NCBI GenBank assembly: GCA_030435675.1 | Contig: CM059624.1 | Coordinates: forward strand, 12,548,769 to 12,612,768 | DNA length: 64,000 nucleotides | Source: Steinernema hermaphroditum | Lineage: Eukaryota > Nematoda > Chromadorea > Rhabditida > Steinernematidae | Direction: 5' to 3' | Shown here: positions 24,620 through 36,449 of the stretch, one piece after another | Layout of the letters: each line of letters starts with the position of its first letter | Numbering within the stretch: position 1 is the first letter of the stretch | The notes under the pieces: generated by a model | Told to the model about the DNA's origin: nothing | What the model saw: the letters and a program-made list of their open reading frames with translations, nothing else | Database searches by the model: none | Position numbers and translations under genes: made by a program

Positions 24620-24793
24620 ATGTTTCAGTGCTTTCAGTTTGACAAAGATTTTTCTTTCTTGCTGTCTGTCGTGCAAAGCAAGGTAACATAGACGTTTCAA
24701 GGGTTGCTCGTAATGTGTATCCGTTGTAGAAAAGCCCGAAATAACGCCAAGAAAATCGTGAAAGGTGGCGTTCTCAAACCGCTGAAGAACTGA
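24620..24793 (+). pseudogene. Tiny two-exon gene, copy 2, start frame disrupted
   Basis: Homologous in layout and sequence to 23817-23996. Exon 1 (24620-24682) contains the shared CTGTCGTGCAAAG block, and the 47-nt intron is in the same position (GCAAG/GTAACA ... TTGTAG). Exon 2 (24730-24793) encodes ARNNAKKIVKGGVLKPLKN, similar in pattern to copy 1. From the ATG, however, the total is 127 nt, so the start frame (MFQCF...) and the exon 2 frame differ by one base. Either copy 2 has a one-base frameshift, or it starts elsewhere (a TTCTTCCAG acceptor lies 20 bp upstream), or it uses the other short frame. Confidence 0.4.
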
Positions 24794-25185
24794 GCGTTTC
24801 GATGATAGTTGGAGCCTGTTAACTTCCGTTTTAGTTATTGATAATCTATGCAAATAAAAGTGATCTAGAGAGCTAGCCTCAGGGCAAGGTTTCACTCTCC
24901 CATTCGTTTTATACTATACGGATAAACCAATAGTCGTCGTTAGTCTTCAGAAGACTTATTCACGGGCTCCTTCCAGTCGTTGTCGGATTCCAAGATGACG
25001 ATTTTGGATTTCACTGTCCTCGAAAGATTCCCATCTCTGAACACTCCCTTGTCAGTTGCAATGGTCGCAAAACACTAATCGATTTTACGGTCTCGAAAGT
25101 GCAAAACTTCGCACTTAAATCACGGTGTCACCGAGTGTTAGCATCGGTCAGTGGCCATGCCTAGCCCTTCTCCTCGTCCGTCCAA

Positions 25186-26493
25186 ATGGGTTTGCTCCTT
25201 TCAAGTTTACTCTTTCGACCCCCCAGTGGCATTTCCATCGCTTCGAAGCTTATTCAAATGCTGCGAAAGTTTCCAGACGCTCTAGCGGAGCTGTTCGACG
25301 TTCTAAGTAAAGTCACTGGAAGGGCGTCCAAAAAGAACGAAATTGTGTTCGCCATCAGTAGACGACACAATTTGGAGATGGTTCTCGAAGTGGAATACTC
25401 AATTCTCTTCATAAGACCTTTAAAAATGAATCGGTCTCACCTGGAAGACTTCGAATTATTCCCAAAGTTCATGGAAGTGCAAGTGAGGATAGAGTTCTTG
25501 GATGAGACGGCCGCTCAAGGGCAGTTTGAATACATATTGAAGTACTTATCGAGCCCCAACCTGGATGTTTGGCATTTGGACATTTCTTGTAAAGAGATAG
25601 AAGTTCAACCACGACTCCTGAGGAAGCTCTTCAAATGCCCCATCTGGAAAAGTAGGACGTCGCTCAAGTGGAATGTGGACCATACCACATCTGGGCAGTG
25701 GAAAGTAGTGATGGGACGACATCGCAATTTATCGGTAAGCTGAAGATCATAACCTGAGTTCTCGACTATTCACTTTTGTAACTCAAGCACCTCTGATATG
25801 CCTTACAGGTTCTTCATTTTTCAGAGTCTCATCGTCACCAACATCTCTGACCGCCGTCGGTCCTCAAAACTCATTAAACTGGCGACCCTTATTTTGACGA
25901 CTCACTTCGACCCCTGTTTCCAGAGCTACCACAGCAGTCCACAGATCAGCACTGTAGAACAAATTGAAGACGAAGCGTTGGTGAAATCGATGTTTGAGGT
26001 TCTCGTTCTTGGTTCTCGCCCAACTAGATAGTCCTTGTTCAGGCAATGATGACCAAGAAAGGAGACATTTCCGTCGACAGCAGCCTGTTTAGCCCTGAAG
26101 TACTCGAGCGACTCCTCAAACAGTTCGAATTCAGAGAAATCAAAGGAGTTCTGTGCGTCCTGAGCCGTCGGGACAATTTGAAAGAATCGAAGTTGACCAC
26201 AGTGGACGGCTACCGTATCAGTTCTCGGGAACTGAACTTCCACCCGTTCCTAGCGGTGGTTTGTTCTAGAGAAACGGGGCTCAAGGGGCTCTACGTCGAA
26301 GTCGCCGACAATGCCACATTAAATGTCGTTTTATGCAAAACTCACGAACCCCCCGACCTAGCCAAAATTCAAAGGTAGAGCACCATATAAGGTCTTATGT
26401 ATTTCATGTGTGTATTTTAGGAAATGCAAAGAACGATTAAGAGAAGTGCTGGGAAGAGAGGTGAACGTATCTGTAGTAATTGATAGGCAATAA
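25186..26493 (+). CDS. Unrecognised 375-aa nematode protein
   Basis: Four exons (25186-25734, 25825-25998, 26043-26374, 26421-26493) join in frame to 1128 nt, 375 aa. All junctions are GT-AG, the last two introns are 44-46 nt, and the first is 90 nt. The product is soluble-looking, Leu-rich and helical, with no signal peptide or Cys-rich module. Segments such as KLIQMLRKFPDALAELFDVL and YILKYLSSPNLDVWHLDI recall the repeat-like C-terminal halves of nematode F-box proteins, but I cannot see an F-box. A short frame with ATG at 24994 (MTILDFTVLERFPSL) ends in a stop and may be an unlinked upstream exon. The ATG at 25186 is the first in frame; a true start in a missed exon is possible. Confidence 0.7.
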
Positions 26494-27223
26494 AAGTGTT
26501 GGATGAAGTGACGTTATTTTGGAATGATAGACTTCTAGAGGACCGTTCCGTACAAGCTGATATGGCATGCGATCAAACATTGGAAAATGGCATACATATT
26601 GAACAAGAAGCACTGAGATATACTTAACTACCCAAAATCCCAGATTGTTTTCACTCTACAAACGATACACATCTCTTACTCGTCTCAACGAAACGCCATT
26701 ATAAATTGTTGAGCTTACTGAAAACAAGAAGGATCCCTGCTACCGAGTCAGAAGCCCATATCCAGTGCCGAAATGAAACGTTAGAATCCCAACAAATACG
26801 AACAAATAAACTAAATGTGAATATGAAAAAATGCGCTTTACTTATTAAATCCATGCAGTAGTGCCGCAATGCGCATATCAGATTGTCGAGAAAACAACCC
26901 ACCTTCGACGAGAAATATTTACTGTCAAATTAGGCCGCATTAACCATAAGCGCAAAGCGGCCTTGATGAGACCATGTAACGTGACGATGAACTCTGAACT
27001 GGCCGATGAAAATGGTCAAAGGTTACTTTCGGGGAACTCTACCAACCTCTTTTCATTCTCTCCTAAACCTAACTCTCCTCTAAATCGACTCTCTAATTCG
27101 ACATTAAACTTCGCATAAGGGAACGTCAAGACAAGTTTGTTACGTTCGTCTTCCCAGTCCAACCGCTATCCACCTCAACCTGATTGGCCTATAGTTCACT
27201 TGGAGTTGCTCCAATATCAACTA

Positions 27224-28139
27224 TTGGGTTGATGCATAATAAATGAGCCTTTTTGAAAGTAGATATTTATTATCAAAAAGGCACACAATCTAATCAAGGT
27301 ATTCGCCGTTAGCATCAACAACTTCGGCCCACTTCTGGGACAAGAGCCGGATCTCTGGTTCATAGAACACAAGGGGTTTGGGGTCGAAAAATGTTTTGGT
27401 CCAATTTTCGACCTTTTTGCCTTATTCTAAGTGATTTCCTCCGATATCGTCGCTTATTGATTAACACTTATGACAGTAAGATAGAGCTATGAGTGTGCTA
27501 TATGAATGTGCAAAGCACAGTCTATCAGCTCAAAACGAAGAGCCATTCTGGAGGTCAGCTTGAAAATGTGAGATCTTGGGCAGTGGTACTTTTTGGGAAT
27601 CTAAGGGTCATTTTTTCCACTTGTGGCCTTTGTTTCATTAAAGTTGAAATGAGCTCGTGGAGTCACTATGTGGGCATGGTAGCTGTGAGTGATAGCTACC
27701 TAATGCATACCTTTGTTGCCTGTTATAATACTCAACCAATTGGAAACGTTGGAGTTAACAGAACATGGTGATCCGAGAAGGCCATATTTTTTAGACTGCG
27801 TCACTTTCTGATATATGACGAACACATCGATAGGTGCGTTCAGTAGGTTAAACCCAAGGATGTACGTGATTAAAAGCAGTCAGCGTCCATAACACAATTA
27901 ATACCATAGGAAGCCCGCACATGACTTAGCATTTCGCCATCTCGAGGTGCCAAAAAATGACCGTCAAGACAGAATAGACCTGCAACAGCAAGAGGAATGC
28001 AGTGGACAAGCGGCGAATCATAAAGTGGAGTGAGAGTTCGCTGTACTAAACAACGCGCCTATCAATTATGCCCTATGGGTACACATGGCGAAATTAAAGG
28101 ATGTTTACCAAATGGCTCATTTTCAATGCATCAACCCAA
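27224..28139 (-). mobile_element. Degenerate mariner element (916 bp)
   Basis: Terminal inverted repeats TTGGGTTGATGCATAATAAA (left) and its reverse complement (right, about 22 of 26 matching) are flanked by TA on both sides (27222-27223 and 28140-28141). Near the left end the minus strand encodes a typical mariner transposase C-terminus (PLVFYEPEIRLLSQKWAEVV, then NGEYLD and a stop, about 27290-27405). The rest of the transposase is absent or unrecognisable, and the length is below the ~1.3 kb of a full element. The copy is dead. Confidence 0.8.
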
Positions 28140-28239
28140 TATATCAACTCTGTCAAACCTTCTATTCACCTTCTGTCTTTCTTTGATTGCTCAGTTCGCT
28201 TGTTATTTATACAGTAAACTCTGTGTGTAATGTGGACAG

Positions 28240-28700
28240 TATGTAGTCCGGAAATATCCAATTTTATTCAGCAGACACACGAACATCCCCAACCATTCAT
28301 CCAATATAATGCACATCGTAATTCATCATAAATTAAAGTCTGCATTTATGAGTCAATTCGTGGAAATATTCGCATCTCATCATTTAATACGACGTCCTCA
28401 AATCTCAGCACTTCGTGCCTCGTTTGCCTGAAAACCAGTTCGGTTTCGATTTCGCTCATTTGCGGGATAATCCAATTTCCTCAAAATTCAAATCGCCCTT
28501 ATTAAAATCAGATGTGACACCGTCGAGGAACGAGGTTAATTGCGAGCGCCTCCCTCGGGGCTCGCGGCCTCCCTCCCGCAGTCGCCTCCCGCCGAGGAAT
28601 CCGAGTGACCGGCGGCGCCCGGATTCCGATTTTTTGCCCTCCAGAGGACTCTCGAGTGTTTGCCGATCACGCGCGCGATCTCACGCACCGCCGCGCGCCC
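28240..28700. promoter_or_regulatory. Upstream region of the ground-like gene
   Basis: Immediately upstream of the ground-like gene the sequence shifts from AT-rich with repeated TAAT, CATAAATT and CATTTAATACG words to GC-rich with CTC/CCG words before the start. It resembles the island DNA around unc-4. Promoter role is inferred from position. CATTTCAG ten bases before the ATG is a likely spliced-leader acceptor. Confidence 0.35.
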
Positions 28701-28736
28701 CTTTCACTCGTCACTCTCCATTTCAGCTCCCCCAAC

Positions 28737-31292
28737 ATGCTCCCATGCCTCATCGTCCTCGTCCTGCTGCTCATCTGCCCCTCCGCTGGCCAGCTCTCTG
28801 GACAGCCTTTGACCAAGGGCACCCTGAAGACGGAACTGCTGGCCAACTTGAACAAACACTCTGATTCCGAGGAGGAGAAGTTGGAGATGTGGTCGGCGGG
28901 GGCGCCGCCACCCGCGACGACGACGCCGATTAACCTCTTCGGCGCCCCCAGGATCTTCGAGCCCCCGTTCTCCCTTACGAACCAGCCCCCCGGGGGCAAG
29001 GAGAACCCCATGAAGCCGACGAAACCGAAGGCGCCACCGCTGCTTTCCACCGGGTTCCGCTTCGAGCCTACCGTATCCGCGCCCAATGTCGGGATGCCGC
29101 TCTCCCCCGAGCACGCCGACGACATCAGGAACTGGAGGCAACGCTTCTACAAAATTTTCAAGAATCGCGCGAAGGCGATGAAGAAAAAGGTGGCCAGGGA
29201 ACCGCCGAAGGTGGTCGTCCACATGAACGACACGACACAGCCTCAGATCGACAAGAACTTCCAGGTACTGATGGCGCGGAAGGACCCCAGTTGGCTCAGC
29301 GAGGACAAGGTGAAGGCCTTCGCTAGGGACAAGAAGGGCCACATCATCAGGCTGTTTGGAGTGGAAAGCAGCGGATACCGGTACAACTTCACCCAGCCGG
29401 AGCTTCCTCAGGCCAGGTAATCGATGGTGTTCGATCTCGGGCAGTCCCCTTTCTACGTGCAAATCCGATCATCTAACTGACCGCATTTAGCTACCAATCC
29501 ATGTATCCTCAATCCCAGGGACCCGTCTACATCCCAGCGGCCAACCTTCCCACTCAACCCTCACTTCAGCCAGCAAAATACGAAGAAGCTTCAGTGCACA
29601 CAGTAACAGTACGTAACGCACTCAGCAATCTATTTGTGCCTGCTTCAGTCGAGAGCGCCCACTTCGTTCAAAAGCTACATGACCCAAACGCCCGAACCGA
29701 TCAGATTACTGTCAGTATTCGCACCGACGACTATGGCGCCGACGCTGACGGCTGTGGGCGAAACGTCTGACTCGATGCTGACGAGTGAAGTGGATGCTTC
29801 GCCGGATTACAATAATCCTACGGTGGAGCAACAATCTGTAAGTTAAAAGATTCTCCCTGAAGTGCCTACCTACAAAATACCTCTTGACTGGAAGTCACCC
29901 CTAATCGATTTCTAATAATTATGCCCCCGAAAGCTTATGGGCAATCTTGACGAACTCGAACCATTCGAATTAGGACGATTCTTCGCAAATGCAATAAAAG
30001 ATCGCACAGCTTGAATTGAAAACCTCGCTGACGACGGGGTTAACCGGCATCGGCGTCGTGGGTGCCATTTGCTCAAGTTGGCCAGTAGTTCCGTCTTGAG
30101 AGTCAGTCAGAGGCCTTTATTCAGAGCTTGCCAATGAGGGGTCACACGAAACCTCATCGTATTTGAGCATGGGGACCTCCAAGAAGCAAGGATTCCATGA
30201 ATATGCTGTGAACCGCAAACAACACATAAGATCATCTTTCTTTACGTTCTGTTTCTTGCAATAACCAAAGAAAAGTTCTCTAGATCGGGCGGAGTCGTCC
30301 AGTGGTGAGGATGATTACGGTGATTACGTTATTCTTGGCTGATGAAACTGGGGCGATCATTGTCCACGGTTCCCCGGCGTTCCAGGCCTTCTGGGAGATG
30401 GGACGATCGTTGCGTCAACAACGATGGCAAAGAACGACCGCTCACTTAACTCATTTTTGAAAGAGCGGGCGGACGATCCGACCGACCGCTTCTGATACAA
30501 ATGAAAGACCTAAGACCAAATAAGGACGTCTTAAATGCTCTTTATTGGTGGACAACTTAAAAGTAGATAGTCTCCAGTTGTCTCCAGTCTTCCAGAGGAG
30601 TAATTTGTGCAGAAAATATTGATCACAAGTTTAGGCACTCAGAAACGCTCGTGACTATAGCACGATTTGGGCTACTTCCAAAACTCTCTGTGTTTTTTCC
30701 CAGACATTCTATAAAGTCGCTGTTCTTTTTTTGCCTTTGGATGTCACAGTAGTTCAACATGAACACATATGATGTAGATCTTTCTTTCCAGCTCTTAAGC
30801 TGCACTGCTTGTTTAGGACTGCACGACGGGTCAATGCGACAACGACCAAGGCGGCGAGAGCCACGAGAAGTGCAACAGCGCCCGCCTGCAGGCGATCATC
30901 CAAAACGTAAACAAACAAACAAACAAACAAACAGCGCTTTCACGCGACGACCCCTATTTCAGAACATCGTGCCAGGAGACGCGGAGGCGTCGAAGCGCGC
31001 CGTCCAAACACAGGCCGAACTGGAGCTGTCGCAGTTCTTCAACGTCGTCTGTGGAACCGGTTTCTTCTCCTACATCGCGCACACCGACGAATTCTGCCAG
31101 GCCTCCAGCGGTGGCGTCAACTGCTACGCCTTCAGTCCGGTGTGCAGCCTTCGGCCCGGGCCTCAAGCTCCCGTAGCGCCCGTGCCTCAAGTGGCCCCAA
31201 CGCCTTTGATGGGACTGGGGGCTCTGAGTCCCATGCCCATGGGTCTTCCGTTCGGGAAGGCGCGGAAGAAGGCCGTCGTTAATCGTAACTAA
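28737..31292 (+). CDS. Secreted ground-like (GRL) domain protein
   Basis: Extracellular protein of the nematode hedgehog-related group carrying a C-terminal ground-like domain. Five exons (28737-29416, 29491-29608, 29649-29837, 30817-30906, 30963-31292) join to 1407 nt, 468 aa. Residues 1-18 are a signal peptide (MLPCLIVLVLLLICPSAG). A long Pro/Thr-rich, low-complexity region follows, with a basic helical segment (WRQRFYKIFKNRAKAMKKK). The ground-like domain is in exons 4-5: KCNSARLQAII, then AELELSQFFNVVCGTGFFSY, then HTDEFCQASSGGVNCYAF. The C-terminus is Pro/Met-rich and ends basic. Known relatives are expressed in epidermal, glial or pharyngeal cells and linked to cuticle or matrix. The 980 bp third intron holds a dispersed repeat, and the fourth holds a CAAA repeat. 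Confidence 0.85.
30366..30520 (+). repeat. Dispersed repeat, copy 2 of 3
   Basis: Same unit as 22816-22983, in the large intron of the ground-like gene, same orientation as the gene. Identity is highest in CCAGGCCTTCTGGGAG, CAACAACGATGGC and GAACGACCGCTCACTTAACT. Confidence 0.7.
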
Positions 31293-31503
31293 TCGGGTGT
31301 GTAAATAATAAATTATTTATTGGAGGCAGCGGACAAGCGGTAAAGCAGTAAAGGGCCGCTGTTTAGGCCTCTAGCTCCTTCATTTGCTTATGGGAGTTAA
31401 AATCGAACCAAAATACGGTCCATAGTGATGATCCATCCATTACAAGAGGATTGAGATTTATTTTGAGGAACTTATACAATAGAAATCATTTAAAATAAGA
31501 TGT

Positions 31504-33851
31504 TTACAACAAAAAAAACAGTAGCATAGGGATCACACTGAAATTCGAAAGTGAGACGTTAGTCCTGATATTCAGCTCACCAAATTTAAAGTCCAAGGCG
31601 AACTGCTGCTTGTTGAAGGTCGACCTCATGGCAATGACCACTCGATTCGTTTTGCTCGTGTACTCCTTTCCGTTCGCATCTTCGGGACAGCAGAATCGGT
31701 AGCCGTAGTAGCGAGGGTCGTCCACTTTGATCTCCGTAGCGCCGAAGAAGCAGTTGGTGGTGCAGCTGTTGCCAATGGAGTTCAACTTTAACTTGATCTT
31801 CTTGTCTTTTGGGGCCTAAAGTCGATGTTATTCGGTGCATTACACGGGGGTTAATACATTGATGTGGAAGTAGCACTTCATTTCGGGGATACTGTCCCAG
31901 ACGTCTTTTCCGATGGACCCGTTGAGGTTTTGGTACTCGGATGTGGCGTTGACCGTCTTGCCGCAATTTTGGGGGTCGTCGCCTGGGTCACGTTGGTCAC
32001 AGAGCGCCCCGGTGAAGCTTGGAGGGCACTTGCACCGGGAACAGCTGTGTGGATCGGGATAGCCGCCGTTCTGACACTTGGTGTTGGAGCTGTTGCAGCG
32101 GTCTAAAGTGAACGTGTTCGTCAAGGGAACATCATCTGATGATGGCTGATGGTCTTTTTCATGAATTGTCGATCACGATCACATGCAAAGGAGCCTACCC
32201 AAACATCCATGCTGAAGATTAATGAGCCAAACGTCAGAAAAGGCCGGAGAAACACGCTGTCCCATGGTGTGCTGATATCCAGGGTCTTTGGACAAAAGCG
32301 TTGGTTTAGTATTGTCGATGGCGAAAGAGGCTAAAACCGATGCATCCTTTCGACGACCAGAAAAAGGCGCTCACATGGTTCATAGTGCATGATACTACCG
32401 TAGTCATAGCGCACGTGATGGTTGAAGTTTTCATCGAGACTCTCTTTCACGTAGTTGAACATCAGATCCGATCGGACGTTCGAACTTTCAATGGTCACAA
32501 AGTCGTCGCGGTCGTGGCGCGATTGGGTGTGCCACATCCCTAGAGCGTGGCCGATTTCGTGCGCCGCTACGCCGAACTGAAAAAGGTTGGAAGGATTACT
32601 GTAGATAGGATTTGGCCGCAGCTTGTCAATGTCAAAAGGACCTACGTAAACACATCCCGGTCCAATGGACACAGTTTGTGAAGACGATTTGTACTGCTTT
32701 CCGACGGAACTGTAGCAGCCGCCGCCGTTGATGAATCTCATCAGAGTGGTTCCCGCCGAGGAGCCGTTTTCTTTGAAGGATAGGCACGTGTTGTCTGACC
32801 AGAACTGTAGGGCTTGATGGATTGCGTCGATTCCGTCGGACGCTGAAAGTGTTGGAGATGACATAGCAAGAAGAACAGAAAATATTCTGCATGAGGAGAC
32901 GATAAGGGAACCATTTTAATCTATGTCCCTCCCTGGATACTAGGCCTTGCCTTTCTTTATAGCTTTCTTTTCTTTCTTTACAGCTACTACTACTGTCTCG
33001 CCAGTTGAAGGGTACTTGCACCCTTAGAGCTATGGTGTGTCCATCTGAAAGGCCAACAGGTCTTTGATAGGCCACTACTGTCTTGCCACCGGCATGGTAA
33101 CTAAACCCTTAGTTCGCGAAGTGTGTGCCCAACCCAAACGTGACCATTTTTCAAATACTCACATATATCTGCGTCAATTGTGTAGGGAATGGGTTTATCC
33201 GTTTCCCAAATGAGGCGCGAATCGTTGAGGGCATTGATGGTGTTTCTCTTTGAACGTTGAGACTCGAACTTATGCTCCAAGTGGTCCTCGTTCGTGACGA
33301 TGTCGCCCTAACGGACAGCTATCCACTAGCACTATCGGTCAGCATACCTGGTGGAGATACTCCGACAGGTTTTTGTTGATTTCGGATATAGGCTTGTGCG
33401 GTATTGCCGGCACGTTCTTGTGTGGAGTGAGCTTTGTGGCATCGGCTTTTGCAGGGTCCTGCAACGATAGCAGATTCTACGGTAGTCCTCGGGGACAAAG
33501 GCAAGAAAGAAGAACCTACAACATCCGATTTAACTGGTTCTTCTAGTTGCCTGCGCGCCATATTTGTGAGCTTTTTGAGATGGTTCCTGATGGAGACCAT
33601 TTCGCTTGGGCTCTTGTCGGGGAAGTTGTCCGTAATCTAAAGCTTGTCCGCGTCGTTTAAGACCTACCACACAACAGTACCTTCTTCAGTTCATTTTTTT
33701 CGATATCCGAGTGTTTAGGATCGTTCACTGCCACGGGAGTTTCCACGTTTTCCTGTGACGCATGGTGACTTTCATCGGGATAGGGCCCGAAGGGTTTGGC
33801 GAGAGAGAGGGCCAAGAAGGTGAGGGTGAAGAGGAGAGAGATTGAATTCAT
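31504..33851 (-). CDS. NAS-type astacin metalloprotease (EGF + CUB)
   Basis: Secreted zinc endopeptidase. ATG at 33849-33851 gives a signal peptide (MNSISLLFTLTFLALSLA), then a propeptide ending at a furin-type site (SQRSKR/NTINALN, about 33240). The astacin catalytic domain follows, with zinc motif HEIGHALGMWHTQSRHD (about 32500-32560) and Met-turn SIMHYEP (about 32380). An EGF-like module (CQNGGYPDPHSCSRCKC) and a CUB domain (about 31560-31960) complete the nematode NAS layout. The last coding exon is ambiguous. Either it reads through to a hydrophobic tail and stops at 31504, or a 43-nt intron (GTGAGCTGAA ... AATTTCAG) is removed and the CUB domain ends at once with FKFV and a stop. The second fits CUB domain ends better. 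Catalytic residues are intact. I cannot assign an individual nas number. Confidence 0.9.
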
Positions 33852-34578
33852 GGTGAGTTGATGGTTTAGCATGTCGAGCAGGCGTTTTATAGAGAGCTCT
33901 TTCAAACGTGCATATGCAAATTGGCCGCACGATTACGTGAGGTTTGAACTCTGTGTCGCGGGGAAACTGACACGACGAGCATCTGATGGTTATTGTCGTT
34001 GTTTACAGACATCGTTTGACAGTTCAGTTTTGCAAATTACGGTCATGGTGGGGTCAACGGCAGATCAGCTTCAGGCGAATGGCCGATGGCAAAGGGCAGC
34101 TTTTACCAGCCAGCCACTTATAGTACAACGTGCATTCTTATAGAGTTAAATGAGCTGAACGATGACATATGACATAAGGCATATGATTGAGTGGCAACGA
34201 AAAATAGAGCCACCTCTGGCTCCCACCACAATCCTAAGAAATGAGTTCCACTTTTTTCTCAATTTTTGCCCAAAATTCCTCCCTATCTCTCAGTGTCAAT
34301 ATGCTTAGCTCTGTGCTTTTTTAAAACAGGTTCAGATATGGAAATGTCATATACTCGGTCAAGTATTCAAAACGTAAAACAGGTTCAAATTAATCGATAC
34401 CTGTGTAGCCACTGTTATGTTATGATAAGTACTCGTGCACCTATGCAATATAAAGAAAAGACACTTTCATAGGGTCATCTAACGATGTCTGTGTGATGTA
34501 AATTTTTCAACCAAATAGTCGGATTTTCTTATAATTGAAGCATGATCAAGAATTTTTGGTTGGGTGATCAGATCAACG

Positions 34579-35202
34579 TCAGTTGGATCCGGCAAGAATT
34601 TCCTTGAAGGCGTCGGAGTTGTAGAACTGCTTAGTCGAGGGGGAGAGCTTGAAGAATTCGGCGCGGTCGGATTCCGAAAGACTTTGCAGTTTCTGGACGA
34701 AAGGCAACATAGCAGCGGGGGTCTTGATGGCTTTTCCGCTTCCGAAGACATCCATGGCCTAGATCACATTCTGAGTGTTGTCTTTCGAGTTTTGAAACAT
34801 TACACTGGCGTAAGCTTCCTGCACGGGTTTGGATTGTGCAGCTACGGCCTTGTACAGTTCTAGTCCCGCCTTTTCGACGAGCTTGTAGTCATCGGGAGAA
34901 GCCTGCTGTAGCTTGTCCATGATCTGCAGCCCGGTCATCGGCTGACCATTGGTAGCGCGTGAAATGGCTTCCGTGATGATCTTCTTCATGGCCTCCTTTC
35001 CCTCTGGGGTGAACTAAAATTCTCCGATGAGAGCATTTTACAGCTGGCACACCTGATCAAGAGCATCATGAATAAGGGGCGGGAGGAACTCCTTGACCTT
35101 CTCGAAGATGTCTACATTGGGTCCAATAGGCGCCGCTCCAGCTGCTTCTGGTGGCGAAGCGAGAGCGGCAAGAAGTGCGAGAGAAGCAAAGAGGGCCTTC
35201 AT
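34579..35202 (-). CDS. Small secreted helical protein, FAR-like
   Basis: Exons 35053-35202, 34804-35013 and 34579-34758 join to 540 nt, 179 aa, with 39- and 45-nt introns. A signal peptide (MKALFASLALLAALA) is followed by an all-helical, Cys-free body. Features resembling nematode fatty-acid- and retinol-binding (FAR) proteins are size, LPPLIHDALDQFTPEGKEAM near the start, ASPDDYKLVEKAG in the middle and a helical C-terminus. The resemblance is of pattern rather than clear identity, so another secreted helical family is possible. If FAR, it would carry lipids in body fluid or secretions. Confidence 0.75.
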
Positions 35203-35839
35203 GGTAAGCTAAGTGGGGAGCGTAAGTCTGTGATGCTTTTGTAGTAAAAGTGACCAATTATTTTGGGATTATGAGGGGATTTCATTTTCATCGCGCTGGC
35301 GACTATGGGGATATGTTTCTGCTTTGGATAAAAAAAGTGATCGGAGATCTGCTGCGGTGAATCATTGAAACATGATGATGGAAATCAAATTCAATCATGC
35401 TCGCCAATCCGATGAAGGGATTCCACTTAAAAGGGAGTTTCAGCACCTTAGACGTACTAAAAAGACATATTATCCTTTCTTACCGAGTACATCTTCTATA
35501 TCGAGTGAGAATCGCATTAACCAACAGTTCTGTTCACTTTCCCGAAGCGAATAGATGTGGAATGCGATGCATTTTGCCTCGAGGTAGCATAGGAGGCACA
35601 ATCCACGTGCATGACGATTTTCGATTTTCTCTCGTGAGAGATCGTGGAGTAGAGCAAGATCTCACTAAGATGTGATTGGGTTGTACAGATCCGTTCGTCC
35701 ACAAGGGTTACTATACATTTTGAATTGACCGGTCTCCGAACGATTCCCGGATTCCTCCTACATGAGTCTGTCTGCTTGCGGCGTCTTTCGTTAGCGATCG
35801 TTTTCAGCAGAGTTGTCGCAGTTTCTTGAGCGAATGGTG

Positions 35840-36110
35840 AAAAATAAACCCGAATAGCGGAGGTGAAACAAGCTTGGCCGGTGCGCATCGCGTAGATCAA
35901 TCTGTTGATGTACACGTTGGTCGCCGAATACTGCAGTATAGAAATCGAAATATTAGTGCGAAAGGGTATTCGGTCGAATTCTCCTCGCAAATTTCGTTAT
36001 CCGTATCAAAACCGCGGTATTCGGTGACCAACGTATAGATATCGGATTGATCTACGCGATGCGTACTGGCCAAACTTGTTCAATTTTCGCTATTCGGTCC
36101 TAAAGCTTCG
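35840..36110. repeat. Short foldback element
   Basis: About 85-95 bp at 35840-35930 is the reverse complement of 36005-36105 (shared GCATCGCGTAGATCAATC, CGTTGGTCRCCGAATAC, CCGAATAGCG, AACAAGYTTGGCC) around a ~70 bp spacer. No coding content. A MITE-like or foldback unit upstream of the RING-H2 gene. The minus-strand frame running across it is explained by the repeat. Confidence 0.7.
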
Positions 36111-36449
36111 TGTGGTTCGTCCGTATCCGACAATCCTCGTTTTCACTCGCATTGATTATTTGTTTCATTGTTCAATCGATGCACATTATACGTTCTAATT
36201 GAGAAAATTCATCTTCTGTCCCTTAAATTTTTGAATTGTTACTTCATCTTATTCATCGGGTTGCGAAAGCTTAATTTCGAAAATGTCGAGAACTAAATTT
36301 TTGTCTTTTATGTAATCTTTTATTTGAATTGGTATGCGCGATTTCGTTTTTCGAAAATATTAGCCTTGTTTCGGGAGCTTTGCGGGCGGTGTATTTCACA
36401 ACCGGACATTTAAAAGTCGGTTCATTTTCAGGCATCCTCGGTCGGTGGA

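Noticed and set aside
28704..29462. 252-codon minus-strand open frame
   Set aside because: Antisense shadow of exon 1 of the ground-like gene. The plus strand has a signal peptide, correct splicing and the domain.
35517..35990. 157-codon minus-strand open frame
   Set aside because: It runs through one arm of the foldback repeat at 35840-36110, has no splice context, and has composition unlike the genes around it.
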